The notes below the pieces were generated by a model. That model was not told where the DNA came from. It ran no database searches and saw only the letters and a list, made by a program, of their open reading frames with translations. From Mesorhizobium erdmanii USDA 3471 (lineage in GTDB: Bacteria > Pseudomonadota > Alphaproteobacteria > Rhizobiales > Rhizobiaceae): a stretch of DNA of 64,000 nucleotides. Positions 9,117-16,923 of this stretch are shown in pieces. Within the stretch, counting starts at the first letter, position 1. Each line of letters begins with the position of its first letter. The position numbers and the translations under genes were made by a program. The stretch spans positions 83,716 to 147,715 of the forward strand of contig NZ_AXAE01000012.1 of NCBI RefSeq assembly GCF_000472705.1, in the 5' to 3' direction.

Positions 9117-9425
9117 ATGGCAAGCCTGGTGGTGACGTACGGAACGCCCGAGAATCCCGAGGCGTTCGATGCCTACTATCGCGAAAAGCACATTCCGCTG
9201 GCCAAGACCATCCCGGGGTTGCGTCGCTATGAAATCAGCCGCGGCCCGGTGATGACGCCGGCCGGCCCAGCGAACGCCCATCTGATCGCTATCTTGCGGT
9301 TCGACGACCTCGCCGCCATCCAGAATGCCTTTGCCAGCGCCGAGGGGCAGGCGGCGGCGGCCGATCTCCAGGTCTTCGCGACCGGCGGCGCCGATATGCT
9401 GATCTTCGACACCGAAGACGTCTGA
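9117..9425 (+). CDS. EthD-family small protein, copy 1
   Basis: 102 residues from the ATG at 9117; the GCAGGAGG sequence ending six bases before it decides this start over the in-frame TTG at 9102. The sequence has the ferredoxin-like EthD layout: VTYGTPENPEAFDAYYREKH, then LAKTIPGLRRYEIS, then a central LRFDDLAAIQNAF helix. EthD-like proteins are dimeric alpha/beta barrels, some of which support degradation pathways (ethyl tert-butyl ether in Rhodococcus), most with unknown substrates. It converges with a paralogue at 9430-9744, only four bases away. Confidence 0.85.
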   Translation: MASLVVTYGTPENPEAFDAYYREKHIPLAKTIPGLRRYEISRGPVMTPAGPANAHLIAILRFDDLAAIQNAFASAEGQAAAADLQVFATGGADMLIFDTEDV

Positions 9426-9429
9426 CGGC

Positions 9430-9744
9430 TCACAGCGGCTCGGTGTCGAAAAGCAGCATCGTCACCAGGTCGTCATCGCCGGCGAGTTTGCGCCGGTCCA
9501 CCGCGCAGGCCCGGCCGATATCGCTGGCAAAGGCCGTGCGAATGGCCTCCAAATTGTCGAAATAGAGCGTCGCCACCCTGTAGGGCGTCTCGCCCGGCAG
9601 GACGTTCATGATCGGCGAACGGCTGATCTCATAGCGCCGCAGTCCGGGCAATTGCTTGGCCAGCGGCACGTGGATGTCGTGGTAATGGCGCTCGAAGGCC
9701 GCCGGATCGGCGGGGGTTTTGTAGATGACGAGCATCTTGGCCAT
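9430..9744 (-). CDS. EthD-family small protein, copy 2
   Basis: 104 residues from the ATG at 9744, with GGGAAC eight bases upstream. It shares with copy 1 the pattern YKTPADPAAFERHYHDIHVPLAK and LPGLRRYEISRSP, and ends with the same FDTE motif. The two genes point at each other with four bases between the stop codons, so they are an inverted duplicate, not a tandem one. About 170 bases upstream of this start lies an FNR/FixK-like box (9913-9926), the only recognisable regulatory site nearby. Enzymatic role unknown. Confidence 0.85.
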   Translation of the reverse strand: MAKMLVIYKTPADPAAFERHYHDIHVPLAKQLPGLRRYEISRSPIMNVLPGETPYRVATLYFDNLEAIRTAFASDIGRACAVDRRKLAGDDDLVTMLLFDTEPL

Positions 9745-9912
9745 GATGGTGTTCCCTGTCGTTCGATGTGATCGCGCCACGTCGGCGCCGCACCAATGTC
9801 GTTCGTCGGGTGCGGATTTCGACAGAGGTCGGGAACCCAGCAAAAAATGGCCCCGGCGATTGAAGATATTTTCGCGCCTGACAAAGGCAAAACCCGTAGG
9901 CGCATTTGGCAC

Positions 9913-9926
9913 TTGATCCATGTCAA
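9913..9926. promoter_or_regulatory. FNR/FixK-like anaerobox
   Basis: TTGATCCATGTCAA matches the TTGA-N6-TCAA palindrome bound by FNR, FnrN and FixK proteins in rhizobia. It lies in a gene-free stretch of about 440 bases between the EthD gene (start 9744, minus strand) and the frameshifted pilin gene (10184, plus strand). Either could be its target, or a transcript I cannot see. The rest of the 9745-10183 gap shows no other gene. Confidence 0.45.
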
Positions 9927-10183
9927 GGTGGATCGGCATCGATGCGCCTATCTGGTCTCCTGTCTTGGGAAGGACACAAGGCGGGTGGGCGGTTCCAGGC
10001 CGGCAAGCTGAAAACAGCTCCGGCCTGGACTGCCTGCAATCAAGCCGTGTCCGCTGGCCGGATGCTTCATGTTTTGATTCATCCCCGCAGGCAAGCACCT
10101 TCAAAAGTCTCGCAAAATCTAACCGAAGCGCAACCAGCGGTGTCTATAGGGTTGTGCGAGGGATCAGAAACCAGGGGCTTGAA

Positions 10184-10359
10184 ATGCAAGCAATCGTCTC
10201 CGTTTCATGCGGGATGAAACCGGGGCGACCGCCATCGAATATGGCCTGATCGCCCCCCTCATCGCGCTTGCCATCGTCACCGGCGCCGGCGCGCTCGGCA
10301 ATGCGATCAATGCCAAGTTCACGACGATCGGTACAAGAGTCACCAGCAGCGGATCGTAA
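10184..10359 (+). pseudogene. flp: Flp-type pilin gene with a one-base frameshift
   Basis: From the ATG at 10207 the frame encodes RDETGATAIEYGLIAPLIAL and then a single hydrophobic helix, the unmistakable Flp/Fap type IVb pilin core with its cleavage and Glu-Tyr signature. The normal leader is in a different frame: the ATG at 10184, with AGGGG seven bases ahead, reads MQAIVS, and inserting one C at about 10201 would fuse it to RFMRDETGATAIEYG, the standard Flp N-terminus. As given, translation from 10184 shifts out of frame and stops at 10249; translation from 10207 yields only 50 residues without the basic leader. So this is a disrupted pilin, unless the missing base is a sequencing error. 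No tad or cpa genes are nearby. Confidence 0.75.
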
Positions 10360-10468
10360 GCTGTGCGGGCGCGAAATTGACAGGACGGCGCGTGTCCGTC
10401 ATCTTTGAGGCCGTCGTCGGGCCGTGCAAGCGGCCATGTTGAGTGTCAGGGCGACCGAGGGCAGCGTC

Positions 10469-10693
10469 ATGTTCAGTCCCGTCACCGGCCAGAATGCCAA
10501 GCGCCAAGCGGTGCGCAAGGCGCTCGACGCGCACAGGGTCTACATCACCGCGCAAAGCTTTTCGGACGGCGCCTACCGGGCACGCGTGCTGGTCGACGGC
10601 GAGGCCTATTGGGTCGATGAATTCCGGCTCGCCCAGCTGCGGCAGGGACTGACCCCGGCCGAGCTCGAGCTGACGCCGGCTGCCGACGATTGA
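10469..10693 (+). CDS. Small hypothetical protein
   Basis: 74 residues if translation starts at the ATG at 10469 (MFSPVTGQNAKRQAV), which has GAGGGC nearby; GTG 10424 and ATG 10436 are in-frame alternatives. The protein is soluble, with a basic N-terminal helix, then a beta-rich part ending in YWVDEFRLAQLRQGL and an acidic tail. I do not recognise the family. Third-position GC is high, as in real genes of the region. It sits upstream of a repeat element and of ligD in the same orientation. Confidence 0.55.
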   Translation: MFSPVTGQNAKRQAVRKALDAHRVYITAQSFSDGAYRARVLVDGEAYWVDEFRLAQLRQGLTPAELELTPAADD

Positions 10694-10733
10694 GCGAACG
10701 ACACCGCGCCTGATGGCTGCCGCGCATTTTCTT

Positions 10734-10890
10734 TCGTCATCCCAGGGCGGAGCAGGAGCGAAGCGACGTCGCGCAGACCCTGGGATACATGCCGTGACAT
10801 CAGAACGCTGCAGCGGTCCAAGTTCTGCATCGCTGCGCTTCGCGGTTGGCGTCACGGCATGGATCCTCGGGTCAAGCCCGAGGATGACGA
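10734..10890. repeat. MITE-like palindromic element, copy A (family 2)
   Basis: A 157-bp element bounded by the 9-bp inverted termini TCGTCATCC and GGATGACGA. Internally it can fold three hairpins: CCCAGGG/CCCTGGG, ATGCCGTGAC/GTCACGGCAT and CCTCGGG/CCCGAGG. A diverged second copy with the same order of parts lies at 16741-16896, so the two flank the ligD-ku repair block. No coding capacity. Confidence 0.85.
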
Positions 10891-10936
10891 CCGCGGGGTT
10901 TGCGCAACGATGCCGTGAAGGATCGCGGCGGATGCC

Positions 10937-13417
10937 ATGACCACTCCTCCCAAACTCAAATCGTATCGCGCCAAGCGCGAGTTCACCAAAACGCCGGAGC
11001 CGGCGGGCGGCCTTGTTACCGGAGACGGCAACCGCTTCGTCGTGCACAAGCACCATGCCACCGCGGACCACTTCGATCTGCGCCTGCAGGTCGGCGATGT
11101 GCTGAAGAGTTGGGCGGTGCCGCGCGGGCCCTCGCTCAATCCAGCCGACAAGAGACTGGCGGTCGAGACCGAAGACCATCCGCTCGAATATATCGACTTC
11201 GAAGGCGTCATTCCCGAGGGCGAATATGGCGGCGGGCCGATGATCGTCTGGGACACCGGCACCTGGGCGCCGATGGACGATGTCGAGAAGAGCCTTCGCA
11301 CCGGAGCGTTCAAATTTCGCCTCGCCGGCGGCAAGCTCAATGGCGGCTGGATGCTGACTCGCCTGAAGCCCAAGCCCGGCGAGGACGAGAACAAGAAGAA
11401 CTGGCTGCTGTTCAAGGAGCGCGACCTCGCCGCCGACACAGTGCTGGACATCCTCGAAGCGCGGCCGGAAAGCGTGAAATCCGGCCTGCGCATCGAGGAA
11501 CTGGCGGCGGCTGCGAAACCGGTCGCGAAGTTCGCGCCAAAGCCGGGTTCCTTGAAACCCGGCACGCTGCCGGGCGCGGTGAAGGCGCCGGCGCTCAGCC
11601 GCATCGAGCCGCAGCTGGCGACGCAGGTGCCAAGGCCGCCCGATGGCGCGGACACGCGCGAGACATGGCTGCACGAGATCAAATTCGACGGCTACCGCAC
11701 CATGGCGCATCTGAGCGACGGGCAGGTGCGGCTGATCACCCGTGGCGGCATCGACTGGACGAAGCGCTATGGCGACCTCCCGCATGCGTTTGCAAAACTG
11801 CCGTGCCGCGAGGCGATCATCGACGGCGAGATCGTCGTGCTCGATGGCCGGGGCATTTCCCGTTTTGCGCTGTTGCAGGATGCGCTGGCCGAGGGCGCCG
11901 GCAGCAAGCTGCATTTCTATGCCTTCGATCTCCTGCATCTCGACGGCTGGGATTTGACGAAGGCGCCACTCATCGCGCGCAAGGCGCTGCTGGCGGAGCT
12001 GCTTGGCGGTCTCGGCGCCAACTCCGCCATCCAGTACTCCGATCATGTCGAAGGCTCCGGGCAGGGGCTCTATGACCAGGCCAGCGAACTCGGGCTGGAA
12101 GGCGTCGTCTCCAAGCGCGCCAGCGCCATATACCAGAGCGGCCGCACCAAGAGCTGGACCAAGTGCAAGGCGCTGCAGAAGGACGATTTCGTCATCGCCG
12201 GCTACACGATCTCTCAAGCGGCGGAAGGCCTGGCCGCGCTCGGCATGGCCGAGTGGCAGGACGGCGAACTGCACTATCGCGGCAAGGTCGGCACCGGATT
12301 CGACCGTGACACGGCCGAGGACCTGCTTGCCCGCCTGGAGCCGTTGACATCGGGCGCGACGCCACCCGAAGGGGTGCCGCGTGAAATCATGCGCGAGATG
12401 CACTGGGTGAAGCCGCTGTTTTCGGCGCGCATCCACTATGCCAACCGCACCGCCGACAATTCGCTGCGCCATGGCGTGTTTCGCGGTCTCCGGGATGTCG
12501 GGCTGTCGACGCCGGTCTCGGCCAAGCGCAAGCGGCTGATCTCGGAAGCGGACCTTGCCACGATCTGGGTGACCAATCCCGGGCGGCGACTGTTCGGCAG
12601 GACCGGCCCGACCAAGCTCGACATCGCCGTCTACTACGCGCTGGTCGGCGATTTCATGCTGCCGCACATTCTCGGCCGCCCGGTGTCGCTGGTGCGCTGC
12701 CCGACCGGCCTGCCCAAGGACTGCTTCTTCCAGCGCCACGCCTTCACCGGAATGCCACCTTCGGTCGTGACGTTCGAGGCCACCAACTCCGAAGGCGAGA
12801 CCAAATCCTACCTCTCGGTCGAGGGAGCAAAAGGTTATCTGGCGCTGGCGCAGTTCGGCGTCGTCGAGTTCCACACCTGGGGCACGCATCGCACCAACCT
12901 CGACAGACCGGACCAGATCGTCTTCGACCTCGACCCGGGCGAGGGGATTTCCTGGCGCGAAGTGGTCGAGGCCGCGGTGCACATCAAGGGCGAGCTGGAA
13001 GGGCTGGGGCTGGTGCCCTTCGCCAAGACGTCAGGCGGCAGCGGCATCCACATAACCGTGCCGGTGACGAAGAAGCAGAACTGGAAGAAGCTGCATCAGG
13101 CGACCAGCGCCATCTCCACCCACCTGGCGGCGACCGCGCCCGACATTTTCACCACCACCATGGGCAAGGAGAACCGCAAGAAGCGCATCTTCATCGACTA
13201 TCACCGCAACGCGCGCGGCCACACCTCGGCGGCGCCCTATTCGCTGCGCGCCCGCACCAACCTGCCGGCCTCGACGCCGGTGAGCTGGAACGACCTGGAG
13301 ACGATCGACGCGCCACAGGACCTGAACTATGCCTCGCTGCCGGGGCTGCTGGAGACGTCGGGCGACCCGTGGGCGGAGATCGATGAGGCAGCCAGGGATT
13401 TGCCAGTGTTCAAATAA
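10937..13417 (+). CDS. ligD: Multifunctional NHEJ DNA ligase D
   Basis: 826 residues with all three LigD modules in the order phosphoesterase, ligase, polymerase. The 3'-phosphoesterase domain (about residues 30-180) shows HKHHATADHFDLRLQ, with the metal-binding His and Asp. The ATP-dependent ligase domain contains the nucleotidyl motif EIKFDGYR with the adenylated lysine near residue 249 and the DGEIVVLD motif III. The primase-polymerase domain (about 540-826) shows DLDPGEG with the catalytic aspartates. It repairs double-strand breaks together with Ku, encoded 420 bases downstream. The intervening gap is filled by palindromic repeats, so ligD and ku may be separate transcription units. Confidence 0.97.
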   Translation: MTTPPKLKSYRAKREFTKTPEPAGGLVTGDGNRFVVHKHHATADHFDLRLQVGDVLKSWAVPRGPSLNPADKRLAVETEDHPLEYIDFEGVIPEGEYGGGPMIVWDTGTWAPMDDVEKSLRTGAFKFRLAGGKLNGGWMLTRLKPKPGEDENKKNWLLFKERDLAADTVLDILEARPESVKSGLRIEELAAAAKPVAKFAPKPGSLKPGTLPGAVKAPALSRIEPQLATQVPRPPDGADTRETWLHEIKFDGYRTMAHLSDGQVRLITRGGIDWTKRYGDLPHAFAKLPCREAIIDGEIVVLDGRGISRFALLQDALAEGAGSKLHFYAFDLLHLDGWDLTKAPLIARKALLAELLGGLGANSAIQYSDHVEGSGQGLYDQASELGLEGVVSKRASAIYQSGRTKSWTKCKALQKDDFVIAGYTISQAAEGLAALGMAEWQDGELHYRGKVGTGFDRDTAEDLLARLEPLTSGATPPEGVPREIMREMHWVKPLFSARIHYANRTADNSLRHGVFRGLRDVGLSTPVSAKRKRLISEADLATIWVTNPGRRLFGRTGPTKLDIAVYYALVGDFMLPHILGRPVSLVRCPTGLPKDCFFQRHAFTGMPPSVVTFEATNSEGETKSYLSVEGAKGYLALAQFGVVEFHTWGTHRTNLDRPDQIVFDLDPGEGISWREVVEAAVHIKGELEGLGLVPFAKTSGGSGIHITVPVTKKQNWKKLHQATSAISTHLAATAPDIFTTTMGKENRKKRIFIDYHRNARGHTSAAPYSLRARTNLPASTPVSWNDLETIDAPQDLNYASLPGLLETSGDPWAEIDEAARDLPVFK

Positions 13418-13420
13418 GGG

Positions 13421-13594
13421 GTTCCTCGCCCCCGTGAAACGGGGGAGAGGTGGCTCGGCGAAGCCGAGACGGAGAGGAGGCAGCGCTAGCCTGTCCGGAA
13501 GTGCAGCCTTGAGCCTTGCTTCGAACCGTTGGCGCTGCCCCCTCTCCGTCCGCTTCGCGGACACCTCTCCCCCGCGTTGCGGGGGCGAGGAAAC
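13421..13594. repeat. Inverted pair of palindromic repeats (family 3)
   Basis: GTTCCTCGCCCCC at 13421 is mirrored by GGGGGCGAGGAAAC ending at 13594. Inside are CGGGGGAGAGGTG and CACCTCTCCCCCG and, further in, small hairpins (GGCTCGGCGAAGCCGA and TCCGCTTCGCGGA). The two arms are about 65 bp each and enclose a non-coding core near 13490-13535. A related single arm occurs at 62957-62987. Confidence 0.85.
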
Positions 13595-13748
13595 CCAAGT
13601 CCATCGACGCTTCAGACAATTTGAATTATCCTCGGCCTGCGATCCATCCGGCGCCCTAAAACATTTCGTCAGGATTTGCCGGTATTGTGCTGGGTCGGTG
13701 TAGGATTTGCGCAGCCTCGATCGTCCTTCGGACGAAAAGCGCTGCAGA

Positions 13749-13797
13749 GAGCATGATCCCGAAAAGTGGGAACCGGTTTTCGGACAAGATCATGCTC
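13749..13797. repeat. Short palindromic repeat (rhizobial RIME-like, family 4)
   Basis: A 49-bp element with perfect 10-bp inverted termini, GAGCATGATC and GATCATGCTC, and the core CCCGAAAAGTGGGAACCGG followed by TTTTCGGACAA. Elements with this core are very common between genes in Mesorhizobium and related genomes. It lies 40 bases before the ku start. Confidence 0.85.
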
Positions 13798-13836
13798 AAG
13801 CTAAAATGTCAGTGCATGGCCGCGTAGGAGTTCATC

Positions 13837-14745
13837 ATGGCGCCCAGGGCAAGTTGGAAGGGTTATCTCAAGCTCAGCCTCGTCAGCTGTCCGGTGCGGC
13901 TATACCCCGCGACGACGACCAGCGAGCGCATATCGTTCAATCAGTTGCACAAGAAGACCCATAACCGCATCAACATGAAGCCGGTCGATCCGGAACTCGG
14001 GCTCGTCGAGCGCTCGGATCTGGTCAAGGGTTACGAGTATGAGGACAAGCAGTACATCATCATCGACGATGCCGATCTCGACGCGGTGCGCATCGAATCC
14101 AACCACACGATGAACATCGAGGCCTTCGTCGACGAGGGCGAGGTCGATGTCATCTACCAGGATGCGCCCTACTACATGGCGCCGGATGGAGCGATGGCTG
14201 AGGAGACCTTCGCCGTGCTGCGCGAGGCCATGCGCAAGTCCGGCAAGCTGGCCATCGCCCGGCTGGTGCTGTCCAGCCGCGAGCGTGTGGTGACGATCGG
14301 CGCGCGGGAAAACGGCATGTTCGTGTGCACGTTGAGGAACCCGAACGAAGTGCGCGGTACGGCTGAATATTTCGGCAACATTCCGGCCGGCAAGCCCGAC
14401 CAGGAGATGCTGGAGCTCGCCGAAGCGCTGATCAAGCAGAAGGAAACCACCTTCGACCCGAAGAATTACGAGGACCGCTACGAGATCGCGCTGATGGCGA
14501 TGATCCGCGAGAAGCTCAAGGGCCACAAGCCGATCATCGCGGCCGCGCCCGAGCGCGGCAATGTCATCAACCTCATGGATGCGCTGAAAGCGAGCCTGTC
14601 GCAGTCGAAGCCGCCGGCCAAGTCGAAGAGCAAGGCCGACGAGGTGGCGGCAAAGCCCGCCGCCAAGAAGGCGGCAGCCGGCGGCCCAGCTGAAAATCCG
14701 CTGAAGGCCAGTCTGCTCAAGGCGGTCGGCAAGAGCAAGAAATGA
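13837..14745 (+). CDS. ku: NHEJ DNA end-binding protein Ku
   Basis: 302 residues, the usual length of a bacterial Ku. The beta-barrel core begins near residue 8 (LKLSLVSCPVRLYPAT) and includes the family pattern of SFNQLHKKTHNRI and the VEL-like central strands (GELAIARLVL region near residue 140). The C-terminal 60 residues are rich in Lys, Ala and Pro, the basic tail that many rhizobial Ku proteins use for LigD recruitment and DNA threading. Its TGA overlaps the ATG of the next gene (ATGA at 14742), so the TPR protein is translationally coupled to Ku. Confidence 0.96.
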   Translation: MAPRASWKGYLKLSLVSCPVRLYPATTTSERISFNQLHKKTHNRINMKPVDPELGLVERSDLVKGYEYEDKQYIIIDDADLDAVRIESNHTMNIEAFVDEGEVDVIYQDAPYYMAPDGAMAEETFAVLREAMRKSGKLAIARLVLSSRERVVTIGARENGMFVCTLRNPNEVRGTAEYFGNIPAGKPDQEMLELAEALIKQKETTFDPKNYEDRYEIALMAMIREKLKGHKPIIAAAPERGNVINLMDALKASLSQSKPPAKSKSKADEVAAKPAAKKAAAGGPAENPLKASLLKAVGKSKK

Positions 14746-15869
14746 CGGCACCGGCGGTCTCGGTTGCGGGGGCCGTCTTCGGCACGATCGGCGCGCTGGC
14801 GGCGTTTCCGCTCAGGCTCGCCACCCGCGAGGTCGAACGCCAGCACGGCCAGCTCAGGCGCGGCATCACCCGGCGCACCACGCATGTCGTGTTCGGCCGG
14901 ACACTTCTTGCCAAGGCTGGTTTGACGAAAAACGGCGACGCCGGGATCGAGCGCAACATCGCCGCCGAGCGCGCGGCCGGGCGCATGCTGATCAGCGAGA
15001 ATGGCTTTTTGCGGCGGCTCGGCCTGATGAAGGCGCCGGAGGCCTCGTCCCTGTCCCGGCAATCGCTGATCGACCAATCGCGGCTTTCAGGCGCCGATCT
15101 CGACATGCTGTCGCTGTTCGATGCCTTCGAGCATGATGGCGAGCCCTATTCGTTCCGCGACCTGATCCTGGCGCGCAAATATGCCGGTCTCATCGCCGGC
15201 GGGGCGTCATGGGGAGCGATCGCGCGTTCGGTGCATCGCTCGGGCCCGGTGGCCTCGCTCACCGCCAAGTCGCTCAATGTCGGCTCCCAGCACGGCCGCC
15301 GCTCCGACGCCATCTATCTCGAAGGCGGCCAGAGCGAACTCGACGGGCAGTTGCTGTTCGATCTCGGCAGCGCGGCGCAAAGCGACGACACGCTGGAAGA
15401 CTTGTTCGCCGAGGCCGAGGCGGCGGAGGAGGGCGGCGACCATGATGGTGCCGCGGCACTCTACCTGCGCTGCCTCGCCATCGACCCGAGCGATGCCATC
15501 GCCGCCTTCAACCGCGCCAACTGCCTGCGCGCCGGCGGCCACGCTGCCGACGCCGCGCATGATTATGCACGCGCCATAAAACTCGACCCGGCTTTCGTCG
15601 AGGCGTGGTTCAACCTCGCCGGGCTGATGAGCGAGCAAGGCCGCGACGCCTCGGCACGAAAGCATCTGCAGAAGGCGATCGCGCTCGACAAGAACTATGC
15701 CGATCCGGTGTTCAACCTGGCGCGGCTGGAGTTCGATGCCGGTAATCTCGCCGAGGCGCGGCGGCTTTGGGTGCGATATCTGGAACTCGACGCGCATTCC
15801 GAATGGGCTGGGGTGGCGGCCAAGGGGGTGCAGTTCGTGGATATGCAGCTGGCGCGGACGGCGGGGTGA
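14742..15869 (+). CDS. TPR protein with BRCT-like N-terminal region, coupled to ku
   Basis: 375 residues. Residues 25-95 resemble a BRCT fold in pattern: RRGITRRTTHVVFGRTLL (a THVV strand after basic residues), a helical IERNIAAERAAGR, and an ISENGFLRRLGL ending like the ISEDWL of BRCT domains. Residues 100-170 form a helical region with FRDLILARKYAGLIAGGASW, possibly a helix-turn-helix. Residues about 215-335 contain three to four tetratricopeptide repeats (DHDGAAALYLRCLAIDPSD, HAADAAHDYARAIKLDPAF, DASARKHLQKAIALDKNY). The start overlaps the ku stop by four bases. TPRs are seen directly; BRCT and HTH are pattern-based inferences. A scaffold or accessory role in end joining is likely from context. 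Confidence 0.75.
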   Translation: MTAPAVSVAGAVFGTIGALAAFPLRLATREVERQHGQLRRGITRRTTHVVFGRTLLAKAGLTKNGDAGIERNIAAERAAGRMLISENGFLRRLGLMKAPEASSLSRQSLIDQSRLSGADLDMLSLFDAFEHDGEPYSFRDLILARKYAGLIAGGASWGAIARSVHRSGPVASLTAKSLNVGSQHGRRSDAIYLEGGQSELDGQLLFDLGSAAQSDDTLEDLFAEAEAAEEGGDHDGAAALYLRCLAIDPSDAIAAFNRANCLRAGGHAADAAHDYARAIKLDPAFVEAWFNLAGLMSEQGRDASARKHLQKAIALDKNYADPVFNLARLEFDAGNLAEARRLWVRYLELDAHSEWAGVAAKGVQFVDMQLARTAG

Positions 15870-15900
15870 CGATGATTGGCGAAGGCCGCGATGACAGCCA

Positions 15901-16069
15901 ATCTCCCCCCTCGTGGGGGAGATGTCCGGCAGGACAGAGGGGGGCGCTGTCCCGCCGACTCATCGGCATATTGCGGATCGTCTCATCCTGGAGTGATCTG
16001 ACCGAAGGTTCGCATTCCTTCACGCCCCCCTCTGCCCTGCCGGGCATCTCCCCCACGAGGGGGGAGATC
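15901..16069. repeat. Inverted pair of palindromic intergenic repeats (family 1, pair 2)
   Basis: Left copy 15901-15947 (ATCTCCCCCCTCGTGGGGG then GATGTCCGGCAGGACAGAG) and right copy 16023-16069 in the opposite orientation. They lie between the TPR gene and the hydrolase gene. The pair matches those at 1031-1185, 37204-37388 and 52684-53212. Confidence 0.9.
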
Positions 16070-16098
16070 AGCAGCGTCACTGCAGCGCGAGATGCCCC

Positions 16099-16752
16099 AT
16101 GACCACCTTTCTCTTCGACGGCGACGACACCGCCCCCGTCACCATCCTGCTTGCCCATGGCGCTGGCGCGTCGATGGATTCGCCTTCGATGACCGCCACC
16201 GCCAAGGCGCTTGCGGCCGCCGGCTTCCAGGTCGCGCGGTTCGAATTCCACTATATGGCGGCGCGCCGCTACGGCCAGCGCAAGCCGCCGCCGCGAGCCG
16301 AGACGGTCAACCCGGAATATATCAAGGCGATCGCCGATCTCAGGGCCAGGGGCGTGGCGGGCAAGCTCATCATCGGCGGCAAGTCGATGGGCGGCCGCGT
16401 CGCCTCGATGGTCGCCGACGAGATGTTCGCCAAGGGTGAGATCGCGGGCCTCGTATGCCTCGGTTATCCCTTTCATCCGCCCGGCAAGCCAGAGCAATTG
16501 CGGACAAAGCATCTCGCTGGGCTGAAGACGCCGACGCTGATTTTCCAGGGCACGCGTGACGAGTTCGGTACGCCGGACGAGGTGGCCGGCTATGGGCTTT
16601 CCGACAGCATCGAGGTGATCTGGCTGGAGGACGGCGACCACGATTTGAAGCCGCGCAAGAGCATTTCGGGGTTTTCGACGGGCGATCATCTGAAGACGCT
16701 GGCTGAGACGATCAAAGCCAAGCTGGCGCAGCCGTCGACTTCATCATCCTAG
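16099..16752 (+). CDS. Alpha/beta hydrolase (KANL3/Tex30-like dienelactone hydrolase family)
   Basis: 217 residues. The oxyanion-region motif ILLAHGAGASMDSP follows the first strands, the nucleophile elbow is GGKSMGGR with Ser near residue 94, the acid is likely in FQGTRDEFG and the base in GDHDLKPR. This is a complete catalytic triad in the right order for small alpha/beta hydrolases of the Tex30 type, whose substrates are unknown. The last three or four codons and the stop lie inside the MITE-like repeat that begins at 16741, so the repeat has replaced the original 3' end. Third-position GC matches the neighbours. Confidence 0.85.
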   Translation: MTTFLFDGDDTAPVTILLAHGAGASMDSPSMTATAKALAAAGFQVARFEFHYMAARRYGQRKPPPRAETVNPEYIKAIADLRARGVAGKLIIGGKSMGGRVASMVADEMFAKGEIAGLVCLGYPFHPPGKPEQLRTKHLAGLKTPTLIFQGTRDEFGTPDEVAGYGLSDSIEVIWLEDGDHDLKPRKSISGFSTGDHLKTLAETIKAKLAQPSTSSS

Positions 16753-16896
16753 CTGAGCAAGGAGCGAAGCGACGCGCGCAGACCCTGGGATCAATGCCGT
16801 GATGCCAAGGCGCTGCAACGGTTCAGAATTCTGACAGGCCGCATCCTTCGGCTGATGTCGCGGCATGGATCCTCGGGTCAAGCCCGAGGATGACGA
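16741..16896. repeat. MITE-like palindromic element, copy B (family 2)
   Basis: 156 bp, bounded by TCATCATCC and GGATGACGA, with the same internal order as copy A at 10734-10890: GGAGCGAAGCGACG, CAGACCCTGGGAT, ATGCCGTGA and a terminal GGATCCTCGGGTCAAGCCC. The left hairpins have drifted, while the right 35 bases are identical to copy A. It overlaps the stop codon of the upstream hydrolase gene. Confidence 0.85.
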
Positions 16897-16923
16897 AACG
16901 AGGGACGCCTTAGGCATTCAGGA

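Noticed and set aside
10340..12982. Very long minus-strand open frame opposite ligD
   Set aside because: It is a shadow caused by GC-rich codon bias; the plus-strand frame carries all LigD motifs, and the minus frame is Arg/His/Gln-rich without any motif or ribosome binding site. The same applies to other long antisense frames, such as those opposite the GGDEF-EAL gene and htpG.
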